A stretch of 41,289 bases of DNA, taken from positions 1 through 41,289 of the forward strand of contig OMZY01000021.1 of assembly GCA_900315675.1 (NCBI GenBank), written 5' to 3'. Below are positions 15,088-23,281 of the stretch, in pieces; within the stretch, counting starts at the first letter, position 1; each line of letters starts with the position of its first letter. This DNA comes from an uncultured Eubacteriales bacterium (lineage in GTDB: Bacteria > Bacillota > Clostridia > Christensenellales > Aristaeellaceae). A model generated the notes under the pieces. It saw nothing but the letters and a program-made list of their open reading frames with translations. It was not told where the DNA came from and searched no databases. Made by a program: the position numbers and the translations under genes.

Positions 15088-15958
15088 TGGAGGTCACCTC
15101 CCCGGTGCTCTCATCTGGGGTGGCTTCCTGTGCCGCCTGCTTCTTTTCCCGCCGGATTGCCGCGTACTTGTCCTTGTGCTTCTGTGCCGCGCCGTCGTTA
15201 GCGAAAGCGCAGTAACCGTTCAGGTGCTTCAGGAGCAGGTTCCGTTCGACTTTCATCGCCGGGCCGCTGTAGCCGAGGCGGAGAAGCCATGTGTGTGCAA
15301 GGTACTTCTCGTTCTGGGAATCAGGCTCCACCTTTTCCGGGAACACCCGGGTGGCTTTCTTCGCCGCATCGAAAATCTGGTTCATCAGGCCTGCGTAGGT
15401 TGTCCACCTTTCCGGTTCCGCATTGCTGAAGGGAAAAGTGATGCTGACCCGTCCGTCTCTGAAATCGAATCCCTCCAGCCCATCCGGAATGCAATCGTCC
15501 AGCAGGCGGGTGAATTCCTCAGGGGAATCCGGGCAGTTTGCTTTTAGCTCTTCGATCAGGCAATCTGGAATGTTCAGAACATCCCGCTGTACCATCCGGT
15601 TCAGCACTGTCTGCCTGCTGTAAAGCATGTAGGTCAGGTTCTTCAACTGCGTGACGGTGCAGTCCTGTGCGGGAACTGAAATGTTCATGGCGTCCGGTGC
15701 AGGCTCTGCTTCAGGCTCAGCTTGAGAATCCGGATCGGTTTCCGGCTCTTCATCCTCGGGAAGCATCCCGTTTCTCTGCAGGAAGGGCCGCAGGGCTTCG
15801 AAATCGTCACCTTGCAGGTTTCCATCCCTGTCCAGAATGAAGTCGCCAATCTGGTACCCGAATGTGGGCGGCCCCATGTACTTGGCGGTCGTCCCGAGCT
15901 CCTTCGCGATGGCCTTCGCCAGCGCTTTCCGGTCGGCTGTGTTGGTAGTAACGGTCAT
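15080..15958 (-). CDS. ICE/phage 'virulence protein'-type hypothetical, 292 aa
   Basis: Start at MTVTTNTADRKALAKAI, with AAGGAGG 9 nt upstream; an extension reaching into metK is rejected. The N-terminal block AKYMGPPTFGYQIGDFILD matches proteins labelled 'virulence protein' in Firmicutes mobile elements. An acidic linker follows (residues about 70-95), then a conserved helical and beta region (RVSITFPFSNAEPERWTTYA) and a Lys-rich end. The label has no proven functional meaning. Lies between metK and the zinc-ribbon gene. Confidence 0.7.
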   Translation of the reverse strand: MTVTTNTADRKALAKAIAKELGTTAKYMGPPTFGYQIGDFILDRDGNLQGDDFEALRPFLQRNGMLPEDEEPETDPDSQAEPEAEPAPDAMNISVPAQDCTVTQLKNLTYMLYSRQTVLNRMVQRDVLNIPDCLIEELKANCPDSPEEFTRLLDDCIPDGLEGFDFRDGRVSITFPFSNAEPERWTTYAGLMNQIFDAAKKATRVFPEKVEPDSQNEKYLAHTWLLRLGYSGPAMKVERNLLLKHLNGYCAFANDGAAQKHKDKYAAIRREKKQAAQEATPDESTGEVTSNE

Positions 15959-16014
15959 GGTCCATACCTCCTTTGAATTTGGTAGGACATTACTCACTCT
16001 GAAATCGATGAAAG

Positions 16015-17109
16015 TCAAGCATTTTCAACGCTTTCAGGCACTTTATTTTCATAAGGCAGGCTGTCATCCTCCCAAGGGAGCCACTGCCGCCAGAAATGTC
16101 CCAGCGTGGAGGTGTAATTGTAATCCACATGCCGCAATCCAAGGAAGGAAATCATGCCTTCCGGGGTCAGGTCATAGTGCTTTCGAATCCATTTCACAAT
16201 GTACCCGGCGGGGACGCGGCCTGTATGAAATGTGTTTACCAGGATGCTGACAGGCTCTTCAATCCCGATTGCATAGGACAGCTGAATTTCACAGCGCTTG
16301 GCGTATCCGGCGCGAAGCACATCCTTCGCAATTCGCCGGGCCATGTACGCGGCACTCCGGTCAACTTTCGTCGGATCCTTCCCGGAGAAAGCACCGCCGC
16401 CGTGATGAGCCGCGCCGCCGTATGTGTCCGCGATAATCTTCCGGCCTGTCACGCCGCTGTCAGCGAAGCTCCCTCCGGTTACGAACCGCCCGGTCGGATT
16501 TACCAGAGCTCTGTAATCTGTGTTCAAACCGTAGGCATCTGCAATCTTCAGCATGATCTTCCGGCAGATATTCTGTACCACAGGCATGTCGACTTCTTCC
16601 TTATGCTGAGTACTGATCAGGAAGGTGTCGATCCGGTGCCGCTTATAATCGAAGGTGCACTGTGCTTTGGCATCAGGCAACAGCTCCGGGTGACGTTCCT
16701 GCTGGAGATACTGTATCGCCTCCGTTGCCAGTACAAACGGCAGGGGCAGCATCCGGTGTGTCTCACTACAGGCATACCCGAACATCATGCCCTGATCGCC
16801 TGCACCCTTCCGGTCAACGCCCTGCGCGATATCAGGGGACTGCTTTGAAATGTGCACTGTCAGATCGAAATCATCCCGGATGGAAGGCTGACGCGCAGCC
16901 AGCACCCGCCGCACCAGTTCGTGCACATCCAGCTCATGCTGGGAGGTGATTTCACCCGCTACAACCACATGACGGTCCTTGATCAGGGTTTCCACTGCCA
17001 CACGGCTTTGGGGATCGTTACGCAGGCAGTCCGAAAGAATCACATCAGAAATCTGATCGCATACCTTATCCGGATGCCCGGGGCTGACCTGTTCGCTTGT
17101 AAAGAGCAT
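16015..17109 (-). CDS. metK: S-adenosylmethionine synthetase, phage-encoded
   Basis: 364 aa, slightly shorter than typical chromosomal enzymes (about 380-400). Catalytic motifs are intact: GHPDK (11-15), GAGDQG with the ATP-binding loop, and GGGAFSGKDPTKVDRSAAY. It makes SAM from ATP and methionine. GGAGG precedes the ATG. The gene opens a separate transcription unit after two terminators. Phage metK copies are known and are usually read as cofactor supply for phage methyltransferases; here the ParB-methyltransferase is the obvious consumer. Confidence 0.93.
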   Translation of the reverse strand: MLFTSEQVSPGHPDKVCDQISDVILSDCLRNDPQSRVAVETLIKDRHVVVAGEITSQHELDVHELVRRVLAARQPSIRDDFDLTVHISKQSPDIAQGVDRKGAGDQGMMFGYACSETHRMLPLPFVLATEAIQYLQQERHPELLPDAKAQCTFDYKRHRIDTFLISTQHKEEVDMPVVQNICRKIMLKIADAYGLNTDYRALVNPTGRFVTGGSFADSGVTGRKIIADTYGGAAHHGGGAFSGKDPTKVDRSAAYMARRIAKDVLRAGYAKRCEIQLSYAIGIEEPVSILVNTFHTGRVPAGYIVKWIRKHYDLTPEGMISFLGLRHVDYNYTSTLGHFWRQWLPWEDDSLPYENKVPESVENA

Positions 17110-17131
17110 GTGTTTTCCTCCGATGGGTACG

Positions 17132-17155
17132 AAAAAAGCCCCGCGTCTGCGAGGC
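17132..17155 (-). terminator. terminator-like hairpin in the metK leader
   Basis: On the minus strand GCCTCGC, loop AGAC and GCGGGGC are followed by TTTTTT, about 20 nt before the metK start. It lies downstream of the putative metK promoter, so it would act as an attenuator unless the promoter call is wrong. Confidence 0.75.
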
Positions 17156-17177
17156 TTCGTTCTGATTTTGCAAGTGT

Positions 17178-17225
17178 ATCATATCATAAATGCCCGGGGT
17201 CTGTCTCGGCCCATTTCGGCCCATT
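17178..17225 (-). promoter_or_regulatory. putative metK promoter with tandem 10-bp upstream repeat
   Basis: GAGACA (17207-17202) and TATGAT (17183-17178) are spaced by 18 nt. The -35 is weak, and two perfect tandem copies of AATGGGCCGA (minus strand, 17225-17206) abut it, as expected for an activator site. The DUF1492/ArpU-like protein encoded just upstream is a candidate activator. Confidence 0.45.
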
Positions 17226-17226
17226 T

Positions 17227-17250
17227 GAAAAAAGTTTGAAACTTTTTTTC
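17227..17250 (-). terminator. A/T-arm hairpin after the DUF1492-like gene
   Basis: AAAAAAAGTTT, one-base centre, AAACTTTTTT begins at the stop codon of the upstream gene. The long U arm makes it a plausible bidirectional terminator. Confidence 0.55.
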
Positions 17251-17689
17251 ACCAGACCTGCCGAATCAGGATAGGATTCTCAGGCATCCGCACCCGTATC
17301 AGCGCCTCCTGATGCCAGCGCTTCACAGTAGTCTTTCCGACACCGAGGGAAGCGCCGATGCTTTCCCATGTTCTTCCTTCCAGATACCTGTACAGAAGCA
17401 CCAGCTGATATTCGTTGGAGGGCACACTCCGGATCGTCTCGTCAATCTGCCTGCGAAGATCCACCAGCAGGTCGATTTCCTGGTTAATGTGCTCCTGCAT
17501 ATCTTCCACTTGCATCAGCGCCTTTACGAAGGGAGCATCGCCATCTGGGGAGGTCTGTACCTTGTCCGCTTTGAACTGCGGAGAGCTGATACTGCAGATC
17601 CCGTCCTTCATTTCCTGAAGCCTGCGGAGATTAAAATTGATCTTCTGATCCAGCAGGCGTCCCTGTTTCAAATAATCCTTTACGTTCAT
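17249..17689 (-). CDS. DUF1492/ArpU-like sigma-region-4 transcription regulator
   Basis: 146 aa. The N-terminal half is coiled-coil-like (LLVDLRRQIDETIRSV). The C-terminus has a sigma-70 region-4-like helix-turn-helix (EGRTWESIGASLGVGKTTVKRW). Such proteins stand at the end of the early region in Firmicutes phages and control late gene transcription. Its start overlaps the previous stop (ATGA). Terminators and a promoter-like region with tandem repeats follow immediately. Confidence 0.82.
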   Translation of the reverse strand: MNVKDYLKQGRLLDQKINFNLRRLQEMKDGICSISSPQFKADKVQTSPDGDAPFVKALMQVEDMQEHINQEIDLLVDLRRQIDETIRSVPSNEYQLVLLYRYLEGRTWESIGASLGVGKTTVKRWHQEALIRVRMPENPILIRQVW

Positions 17690-17907
17690 AATACAGCTTC
17701 CTCCTTCAGCTTTCTGAGCAGGTATTCTCCATCCACATCGGTCAGCCGGGCAAAATACTGAGAGCGAAAGAACCTCTCTACATCCCGGATCGTTGCCTGA
17801 GCGGCCTTCTGATCAGGCATGGTGCGCACCCTCTTCCGGGCTTTTCTGTAATCGGTTACTGCCTGCAGAATGATCGCCTGTGCGAGATCTTCCCAGCATC
17901 GCTGCAT
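17686..17907 (-). CDS. small phage protein, 73 aa
   Basis: From MQRCWEDLAQAIILQAVTDY; the ATG at 17907 has GGAGG 6 nt upstream, inside the coding sequence of the preceding small gene in another frame. Helical and basic, ending LRKLKEEAVL. Homologues occur beside DUF1492 proteins in Clostridia phages. It is coupled to the regulator by an ATGA overlap. Confidence 0.65.
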   Translation of the reverse strand: MQRCWEDLAQAIILQAVTDYRKARKRVRTMPDQKAAQATIRDVERFFRSQYFARLTDVDGEYLLRKLKEEAVL

Positions 17908-18016
17908 TCTGTTTCCTCCGTTTCTTTCGTCTGGCCCGGCGCTCATCCCGGGTAATGTTTCCCAAAGCTCTGCCTGCGGTCGGGTCTGAATAGTGTTCGC
18001 CATTCCGATAGCTCAT
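17813..18016 (-). CDS. small basic phage protein, 67 aa
   Basis: Begins MSYRNGEHYSDPTAGRALGN, a recurrent phrase in Clostridia phage small proteins, then a very basic stretch RDERRARRKKRRKQ. It overlaps the upstream stop by ATGA and the downstream 17907 gene by about 95 nt in a different frame. The last 25 residues may be non-essential, being dictated by the overlapping gene. Confidence 0.65.
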   Translation of the reverse strand: MSYRNGEHYSDPTAGRALGNITRDERRARRKKRRKQNAAMLGRSRTGDHSAGSNRLQKSPEEGAHHA

Positions 18017-18246
18017 GCTGTGCCACCGGCTTTCTGCTTACATTTCCATTCAAGGTAGTCGTAGACAGCGATCAGGATGCCTGTGGCCAGCGGATGATTC
18101 TTCCACGTTGCCGCGACGGCTCCCAGATCCTTTGCCGCCTGTTCCCAGAAGGTGACACATTCGTCTGTGCCCACGGGCGGAGGATCTATGTGATCCCGCA
18201 GGAAGTAGAAAGCATCCCGCATGATGCCGTTTTCCTCAGGTGTCAT
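18013..18246 (-). CDS. small phage protein, 77 aa
   Basis: Acidic-helical, with MTPEENGIMRDAFYFLRDHI at the start and YDYLEWKCKQK near the end. It overlaps rusA by 11 nt at its start and the next gene by 4 nt at its end. No family name is known to me; the size and place (between RusA and DUF1492) recur in Firmicutes phages. Confidence 0.7.
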   Translation of the reverse strand: MTPEENGIMRDAFYFLRDHIDPPPVGTDECVTFWEQAAKDLGAVAATWKNHPLATGILIAVYDYLEWKCKQKAGGTA

Positions 18247-18634
18247 TCAGACTCACCACCTTGATGTGGATACCAGGCTTTTTCCGGCTCCAGCGCTTGG
18301 TCACTTCTTCCCGGCATACCTGTGCGTCATCTCTCCAGAATCCGACGCGGGTCATACAGTCCTTCAGGAGTTTCTGCAGGTTATCTGTGTCCGGGCGGGT
18401 AACGCGGTAGGTTCCTTCCTTGTGCGTCTTCGTTGCGAAATGCCAGTCCACGTTCAGGGCAACAGGCCCTTCCAGCGGAACAGCGGGTCTGTGCTGGCTG
18501 AGCAGGCTTTCAAATGCCGCCCGGGCAGCTTTCAGCTTCTGTGTGTCGTAAAACATCGGCCTGCCGTGAACGATCCGGATTTTGTGCTCCTGTGCGGTCA
18601 CGGTCGGCGGGGTGATATCCAGTGTGAATTCCAT
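18236..18634 (-). CDS. rusA: RusA-like Holliday junction resolvase
   Basis: 132 aa with RusA features: a basic segment followed by PDTDNLQKLLKDCM, then FWRDDAQVCREEVTKRW, which supply the metal-binding aspartates. It resolves recombination and replication intermediates before packaging. AAAGGAG precedes the ATG. Directly upstream is a 150-nt nested-hairpin leader. It is the last recognisable replication/recombination gene. Confidence 0.88.
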   Translation of the reverse strand: MEFTLDITPPTVTAQEHKIRIVHGRPMFYDTQKLKAARAAFESLLSQHRPAVPLEGPVALNVDWHFATKTHKEGTYRVTRPDTDNLQKLLKDCMTRVGFWRDDAQVCREEVTKRWSRKKPGIHIKVVSLNDT

Positions 18635-18648
18635 TTCGTACTCCTTTC

Positions 18649-18797
18649 ATGGCGGCGGAGTGCTTTTTGAGAACCTTATGGCGGGCAGGTGGTTGCATTG
18701 GCATCCGTAAGGGGGAGGGGGATGTAATCCCTCCCCCTACTGGAGGATGCTAATCCGACATGGATATATGAACATATATCCTGCCCGCCGCCGCCAT
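18649..18797 (-). promoter_or_regulatory. nested-hairpin leader upstream of rusA
   Basis: Between the primase stop and rusA lie nested inverted repeats: ATGGCGGCGG (18649) with CCGCCGCCAT (18788); GGCGGGCAGG (18680) with CCTGCCCGCC (18780); GCATCC (18701) with GGATGC (18745); AGGGGGAGGG (18710) with CCCTCCCCCT; and a separate GGATATATG-AA-CATATATCC hairpin. Together they could fold as a branched RNA ending two bases before AAAGGAG. An origin or cruciform is an alternative. Confidence 0.65.
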
Positions 18798-20818
18798 CAG
18801 ATATCGGGGTCCAAATCGGCCCGTTCTGTTGTTGCGCGAACCATGCCTTTCTCCAGTGTGAATTCGTCGTTCATCTTTTTGATCCGATCCCGGATCGTGC
18901 GTTCCGCGAGTCCCATGTAAGCTGCCATGTCGGCAACGGACGCGCCGGAACCATCGAAGTTCACAGCCTGAAAAGCGGTTCTGAATTCTTCCTCCGCGAA
19001 TTCTGTCGTCTTATGATGCTTGCTCTTCATGCGGCCTGCATCAGCGGAGCCCTGTGTCGGCATTGCCCTGAGGTTCTCTCCGGAATCCAGACGGTGAATC
19101 GGATACTCAAACCAGAAATCCACAGGCTTGAAGTTTTCGAATTCACGCAGGCTGCCTTCCAGCCGCCATGCGGAAGCCCCACGCTCCGCCACCCAGTTCT
19201 GTACTTCTTCCGTCAGCTCCAGCTCGATCATGTCCAACTGCGCATCCGGATCCCGGGCAAACACACCGCTGCCAGAGGCACGGTCCATTGCCCGTTTCGC
19301 TCCCTGTGCCCCTTTTGAATGATGATGGCAGTAGATCACACTGCAGGAGGTTTCGGTACAGATCCGGTCAAACTGATTGCAGAAAGCCGCCATATCGGAC
19401 GCGGAATTCTCGTCGCCCGTGATCACCTTGTAAATCGGATCGATGATGATCGCGTCCAGCCGCATGTCCCGCACACGCCGGATCAGCTTCGGTACCAGCT
19501 GATCCAGCGGCACAGCATGCCCGCGCAGGTTCCAGATAATGATTTCGCTCATGTGCTTCGGAGTAACGCCTAGCGCCTTGTAAATCTTGAGGAAACGGTT
19601 CACGCAGGACGCGGGATCGATCTCCAGATTTACGTACAGTACCTTGCCTTGCTTGCACTGGAAGCCCAGCCATTTCTGGCCCTCCGCAAGTGCAATGCAC
19701 AGCTCCATGAGCAGGAAGGATTTCCCGGCCTTACTGCTGCCGGAGATCAGCATCTTATGTCCCCGGCGAAGCACACCAGTGATCAGCTCTTCTGGCTGTT
19801 CAGGCGGGTTCGCCGCAAAGTCTGCCAGCGGCGTCATCCCGGGCAGCTCGTCTGTCACGCCCTCCACATAGTCCAGCCAATCCACCCAGCTTTTCCGTCC
19901 AATGTTCACGCCCAGCAGCTTCTGAATCTGTCCGTTCCGGGTCACACCGGGCATGCGGGACAGGCGGGAGGGATTCCGGTTCTGTGTGTCCACCTTCACG
20001 CCACGGGACGCGAGAAAGTCATAGAGGAAGGTCACGCGTTTGCGGTATTCGTCGAAGCTGTCGGCATCCACGCGGACGATCGCGTGCACACTCTTATGTC
20101 CGCTGTGTACCAGGGCTGCAATTGGCAGCTCCAGCTTCCGGTACATCGCAATCTGCTCATCGATGGGCATCGAGTCCGATTCCACAAGGGCAAACTTGAA
20201 GCTCGTCACGTTTTCATTGCGGACACCTTCGCCGTCCAGCGCATTGAAGCGGATCCAGCCGCCAGCCTCAGGCTTCCAGTCTCCGACGGTCGCGCCAAGG
20301 TCATCCGGATAGCGGTGCAGAGAGGTAATCAGCTCCTCGGCAGTGCGGTAATACACGCCCTTGGAGGGCACCCACTTTCCATCGTCCGTCTGCCACGCAT
20401 CATTAGTCACGTAGCCCACGTAATCGCCCGGCTCAAAGAGCGTCTGGATATACAGGATCAGGTCTTCCGTGTTCTTCCGGGCAGGCTCTACAGGATCCGG
20501 ATCGCTTTCGTCGCCGTCGTACTCCAGCACGTCATCCCAGTCCATGACCCCATCGGCTCCTGCAAAGGGAATCCAGCCGCGATCCTGTGCCATCTTGACG
20601 ATGGTCGCTCCGGTCAAAGGTGCGCTGCTGCCACGAAAGGAATTCCAGCGCCGGGCACATTCGCCAGGATGATATCGGGCTGAGTCCTTCGCGCTCCACT
20701 CGTCCCATACCGCTACGTCATAGCCTTCGGTCTTCAGCGCCATGCCGACAGCGATCCATGAGGCATGATCCAGATCGGCACAGTTCAGGTAATTCAAAGC
20801 AGAAATGATATTGTTCAC
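18797..20818 (-). CDS. phage primase/RepA-like ATPase (PriCT-2 plus AAA_25)
   Basis: 673 aa from a GTG at 20818 behind AAAGGAG. Residues 1-75 form a PriCT_2-like domain (DHASWIAVGMALKTEGYD). The centre (about 100-330) looks like an archaeo-eukaryotic primase-type region. Residues about 345-560 are a RecA-fold ATPase with Walker A SGSSKAGKSFLL and Walker B-like DAIIIDPIYK, and a HHHSKGAQG segment as in RepA/AAA_25. A C-terminal HTH-like part follows. It should combine helicase and primase functions for phage DNA replication. Confidence 0.85.
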   Translation of the reverse strand: MNNIISALNYLNCADLDHASWIAVGMALKTEGYDVAVWDEWSAKDSARYHPGECARRWNSFRGSSAPLTGATIVKMAQDRGWIPFAGADGVMDWDDVLEYDGDESDPDPVEPARKNTEDLILYIQTLFEPGDYVGYVTNDAWQTDDGKWVPSKGVYYRTAEELITSLHRYPDDLGATVGDWKPEAGGWIRFNALDGEGVRNENVTSFKFALVESDSMPIDEQIAMYRKLELPIAALVHSGHKSVHAIVRVDADSFDEYRKRVTFLYDFLASRGVKVDTQNRNPSRLSRMPGVTRNGQIQKLLGVNIGRKSWVDWLDYVEGVTDELPGMTPLADFAANPPEQPEELITGVLRRGHKMLISGSSKAGKSFLLMELCIALAEGQKWLGFQCKQGKVLYVNLEIDPASCVNRFLKIYKALGVTPKHMSEIIIWNLRGHAVPLDQLVPKLIRRVRDMRLDAIIIDPIYKVITGDENSASDMAAFCNQFDRICTETSCSVIYCHHHSKGAQGAKRAMDRASGSGVFARDPDAQLDMIELELTEEVQNWVAERGASAWRLEGSLREFENFKPVDFWFEYPIHRLDSGENLRAMPTQGSADAGRMKSKHHKTTEFAEEEFRTAFQAVNFDGSGASVADMAAYMGLAERTIRDRIKKMNDEFTLEKGMVRATTERADLDPDI

Positions 20819-20830
20819 GGTGTCTCTCCT

Positions 20831-22414
20831 TTACGGTGTGTAGGCACTGACATTCATCCCGAAAGGGATGCGCCAGCTATTCGCGGCAAGCCTTGAAATC
20901 AGGGAGCTTGCCTGATCAAAAGTCCAGGTACCCACCTGACGGAAACCGTACCGTTCCAGACAGCGGATCTGCTTGGGCGTTGAGAGCCCTTCGTCCTGCC
21001 GCTTGATCAGACGGTCAATCAGCAGGCTGGCTTTGCCCATGTTCTCCACGCTGTCGGCAAAGATGCCGCGCTTCTCGAGGAACTGCAGCTGTTTCTGTGT
21101 CGGCGGCCCCATTTCCCAGACGAAGGTAGGCTCATAGTTCGCCAGATCCTCCGCCGCAATGGACATTGCGTACTGCAGCGGATCCACCAGCTTCCGGGTA
21201 CGGTTCCGCATGATTGCCAGCTGTTCTGCCAGCGCCCGTTCGCGTTCGGCGAGAGTGTCCCGCTCAGCGGTTTCCTCCGCTTCCATGATGTCCACGGCTT
21301 CAGCGGTATCCATGACCTGCTGATCGATCCGTGCCGCGATGTTCGTATCCTTCGAAATCAGGGAGGACGGACGGCACAGGTCATGCCGTTCAGTCAGCCA
21401 CAGAAAGTCCAGTATCAGCAGCTCCGTTTTTCCGGGGAACAGCCGTGTACCGCGCCCGATGGCCTGCTGATACAGGCTGCGCACCTTCGTTGGCCTAAGC
21501 ATGACCACACAGTCCACGCTCGGGCAGTCCCAGCCTTCGGTCAGAAGCATGCTGTTGCAAAGGACGGTGTACCGACCGTTTTCAAAGTCCCGGAGGATCT
21601 CAGCCCGGTCTGTACTGTTGCCGTTTACCTCCGCCGCAGCCACACCCATTTCCTGAAGCAGGGAGCAGAATGTCTGGGAGGTGTGAATCAGCGGAAGAAA
21701 AACCACGGTCTTCCTGTCGGAATAGTGATCAGCGATTTCCTGTGCAATCTGCCGCAGGTAAGGTTCCAAAGCATGGCCGATTTCGCCGACGTTATAATCT
21801 CCGTTACTGACACCGACTTCGCTGATGTCCAGCTTCAGCGGAATCATCTGAGCTTTGATTGGGCACAGGTAGCCTTCCCGGATCGCCTGCGTCATCGTGT
21901 ACTCATAGGCTTGCGAATCGAAGAAAGTGCCCAGGTTCCGCTTGTCAGCCCTGTCGGCTGTCGCGGTCACACCGAGCACATCCGCTTCAGCGAAATGTTC
22001 CAGCACACGCTGGTAGGAATCGGACAGGCAGTGATGTGCCTCGTCCACGATGATCGACGAGTAATAATTCTGAGGAAACTGGCTGAGGCGTCTTTCCTGA
22101 CAGAGGGACTGCACGGAACCGACGGTAATCGGGAGCATGCTGCCAAGGGCGGAGGCGCTGGCCTTCTCATAGGCACAGTCGATGCCGGTCACTTGCTTAA
22201 TCTTGTCCGCAGCCTGATCCAGCAATTCACCGCGATGTGCCATGACCAGCACTCTTCCACCACGGTTCACACGGTCCTCCGCCACCTTGGAAAAGACAAC
22301 CGTCTTCCCGCAACCCGTGGGCAAGACCAGAAGCGTACGCTTCCGGCCTTGATCCCACTCCTGCAGGATGGCATCCTTCGCCTCAGCCTGATAGGGCCTG
22401 AGCGTCATTGCCAT
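20831..22414 (-). CDS. DEAD/DEAH-box superfamily 2 helicase
   Basis: 527 aa. Motifs: LPTGCGKTVVF (Walker A, about residues 31-41), VDEAHH (II), TATADRADKR (III), and QAIGRGTRLF (VI). The C-terminal quarter is helical (QLQFLEKRGI, SLISRLAANSW). Phage helicases of this type lie beside the primase in Clostridia siphophages and act in replication or origin melting. GGAGGG is upstream of the ATG at 22414; a second in-frame ATG lies two codons later. Confidence 0.9.
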   Translation of the reverse strand: MAMTLRPYQAEAKDAILQEWDQGRKRTLLVLPTGCGKTVVFSKVAEDRVNRGGRVLVMAHRGELLDQAADKIKQVTGIDCAYEKASASALGSMLPITVGSVQSLCQERRLSQFPQNYYSSIIVDEAHHCLSDSYQRVLEHFAEADVLGVTATADRADKRNLGTFFDSQAYEYTMTQAIREGYLCPIKAQMIPLKLDISEVGVSNGDYNVGEIGHALEPYLRQIAQEIADHYSDRKTVVFLPLIHTSQTFCSLLQEMGVAAAEVNGNSTDRAEILRDFENGRYTVLCNSMLLTEGWDCPSVDCVVMLRPTKVRSLYQQAIGRGTRLFPGKTELLILDFLWLTERHDLCRPSSLISKDTNIAARIDQQVMDTAEAVDIMEAEETAERDTLAERERALAEQLAIMRNRTRKLVDPLQYAMSIAAEDLANYEPTFVWEMGPPTQKQLQFLEKRGIFADSVENMGKASLLIDRLIKRQDEGLSTPKQIRCLERYGFRQVGTWTFDQASSLISRLAANSWRIPFGMNVSAYTP

Positions 22415-22416
22415 CT

Positions 22417-22788
22417 TCAGCCCTCCTCATGCAGCGGGCCGTCTTTCAGCATGTTCAGGCAGATCACCGTTGCAATCAGTGAAACAGCCTGCGGCACAGT
22501 GCTCATGCGTTCGAAATTGGAAACATGACGCATGACAGCATCTTCCATGGCAGAGAGCATGTCGCGGCGTCGCACAGGACGGTTGGCCTGCCGCAGTATG
22601 GCCCGTGCACTCTTCAGGGCAGCATCCTTCTGTGCTTTCCGGCGCTCCGCATTCCGGGCAATCATGTCCTCATACTCATCCTGATCCATGCCGCCCAGCA
22701 CAGCGTTCAGGAACCGTTCCATTCCGGCATTCTCCTGTTCAGCCATTCTGCCGGACGGATAACCCACACAATAACGAGCTCCATTCAT
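22417..22788 (-). CDS. hypothetical 123-aa phage protein
   Basis: No family recognised. Basic helical middle (ERRKAQKDAALKSARAIL, RPVRRRDML), which might bind nucleic acid. It is closely packed between the DUF669-like protein and the helicase (3 nt and 2 nt gaps), so it belongs to the replication operon. Confidence 0.75.
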   Translation of the reverse strand: MNGARYCVGYPSGRMAEQENAGMERFLNAVLGGMDQDEYEDMIARNAERRKAQKDAALKSARAILRQANRPVRRRDMLSAMEDAVMRHVSNFERMSTVPQAVSLIATVICLNMLKDGPLHEEG

Positions 22789-22790
22789 CT

Positions 22791-23267
22791 TCAGAATCCT
22801 CCGTTGCCCCAGGGCAGGTCGTCCGTATGCACGGGAGTCATGGCGTAGGAAGGATCGTAATCATAGAAGCGATCCACGTCGTTGACCTGACGGGTCTGGC
22901 CGTCCTTCGTGTACTCGCGGGGCTTGAAGTGAGCCTTGCCACGGGAACCTACCACCTTGTTCCAGTCCATCTTGGCCTTTTCGCCATGCTTCTTCTGACC
23001 GATTGCCCGGAAGAAAGCGGCCATACGCCATTCCACCGTGCGATACAGGAAGAAGTCGGTCTTGCAGGTAGCCACGCCCTTGTCGTTGTCGATATTCAGG
23101 GTGACCGTCGCCTTCGGGCAGGGCGGGATTTTCGGTCCGCCGGGAAACTGGCCGCGCTCAAACGCGGTTACGGTAAAGGTATAATCACCTTCGGGCAGGG
23201 TAATAAACTCTTGTCCGTCGTTCTCAAGAACATCGTCCCAGCCCATTACATTCGGATCCATTGCCAT
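22791..23267 (-). CDS. DUF669-like phage protein (ssDNA-binding candidate)
   Basis: 158 aa. MGWDDVLENDGQEFITLPEG and GDYTFTVTAFERG are typical of DUF669, found beside Sak4-like ATPases and suspected to bind single-stranded DNA with an OB-type fold. Interestingly WDDVLE.DG also appears near residue 95 of the primase (MDWDDVLEYDGDE), perhaps a shared interaction motif. Start has GAGGAGG. Confidence 0.85.
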   Translation of the reverse strand: MAMDPNVMGWDDVLENDGQEFITLPEGDYTFTVTAFERGQFPGGPKIPPCPKATVTLNIDNDKGVATCKTDFFLYRTVEWRMAAFFRAIGQKKHGEKAKMDWNKVVGSRGKAHFKPREYTKDGQTRQVNDVDRFYDYDPSYAMTPVHTDDLPWGNGGF

Positions 23268-23281
23268 AGTCGTTTACCTCC

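Noticed and set aside
17110-17250. SAM riboswitch upstream of metK
   Set aside because: Only about 30-40 nt lie between the possible promoter and the terminator, too short for known SAM riboswitch aptamers, and no conserved core was seen.
19649-20683. 344-codon plus-strand frame opposite the primase
   Set aside because: Antisense shadow of a recognised gene.
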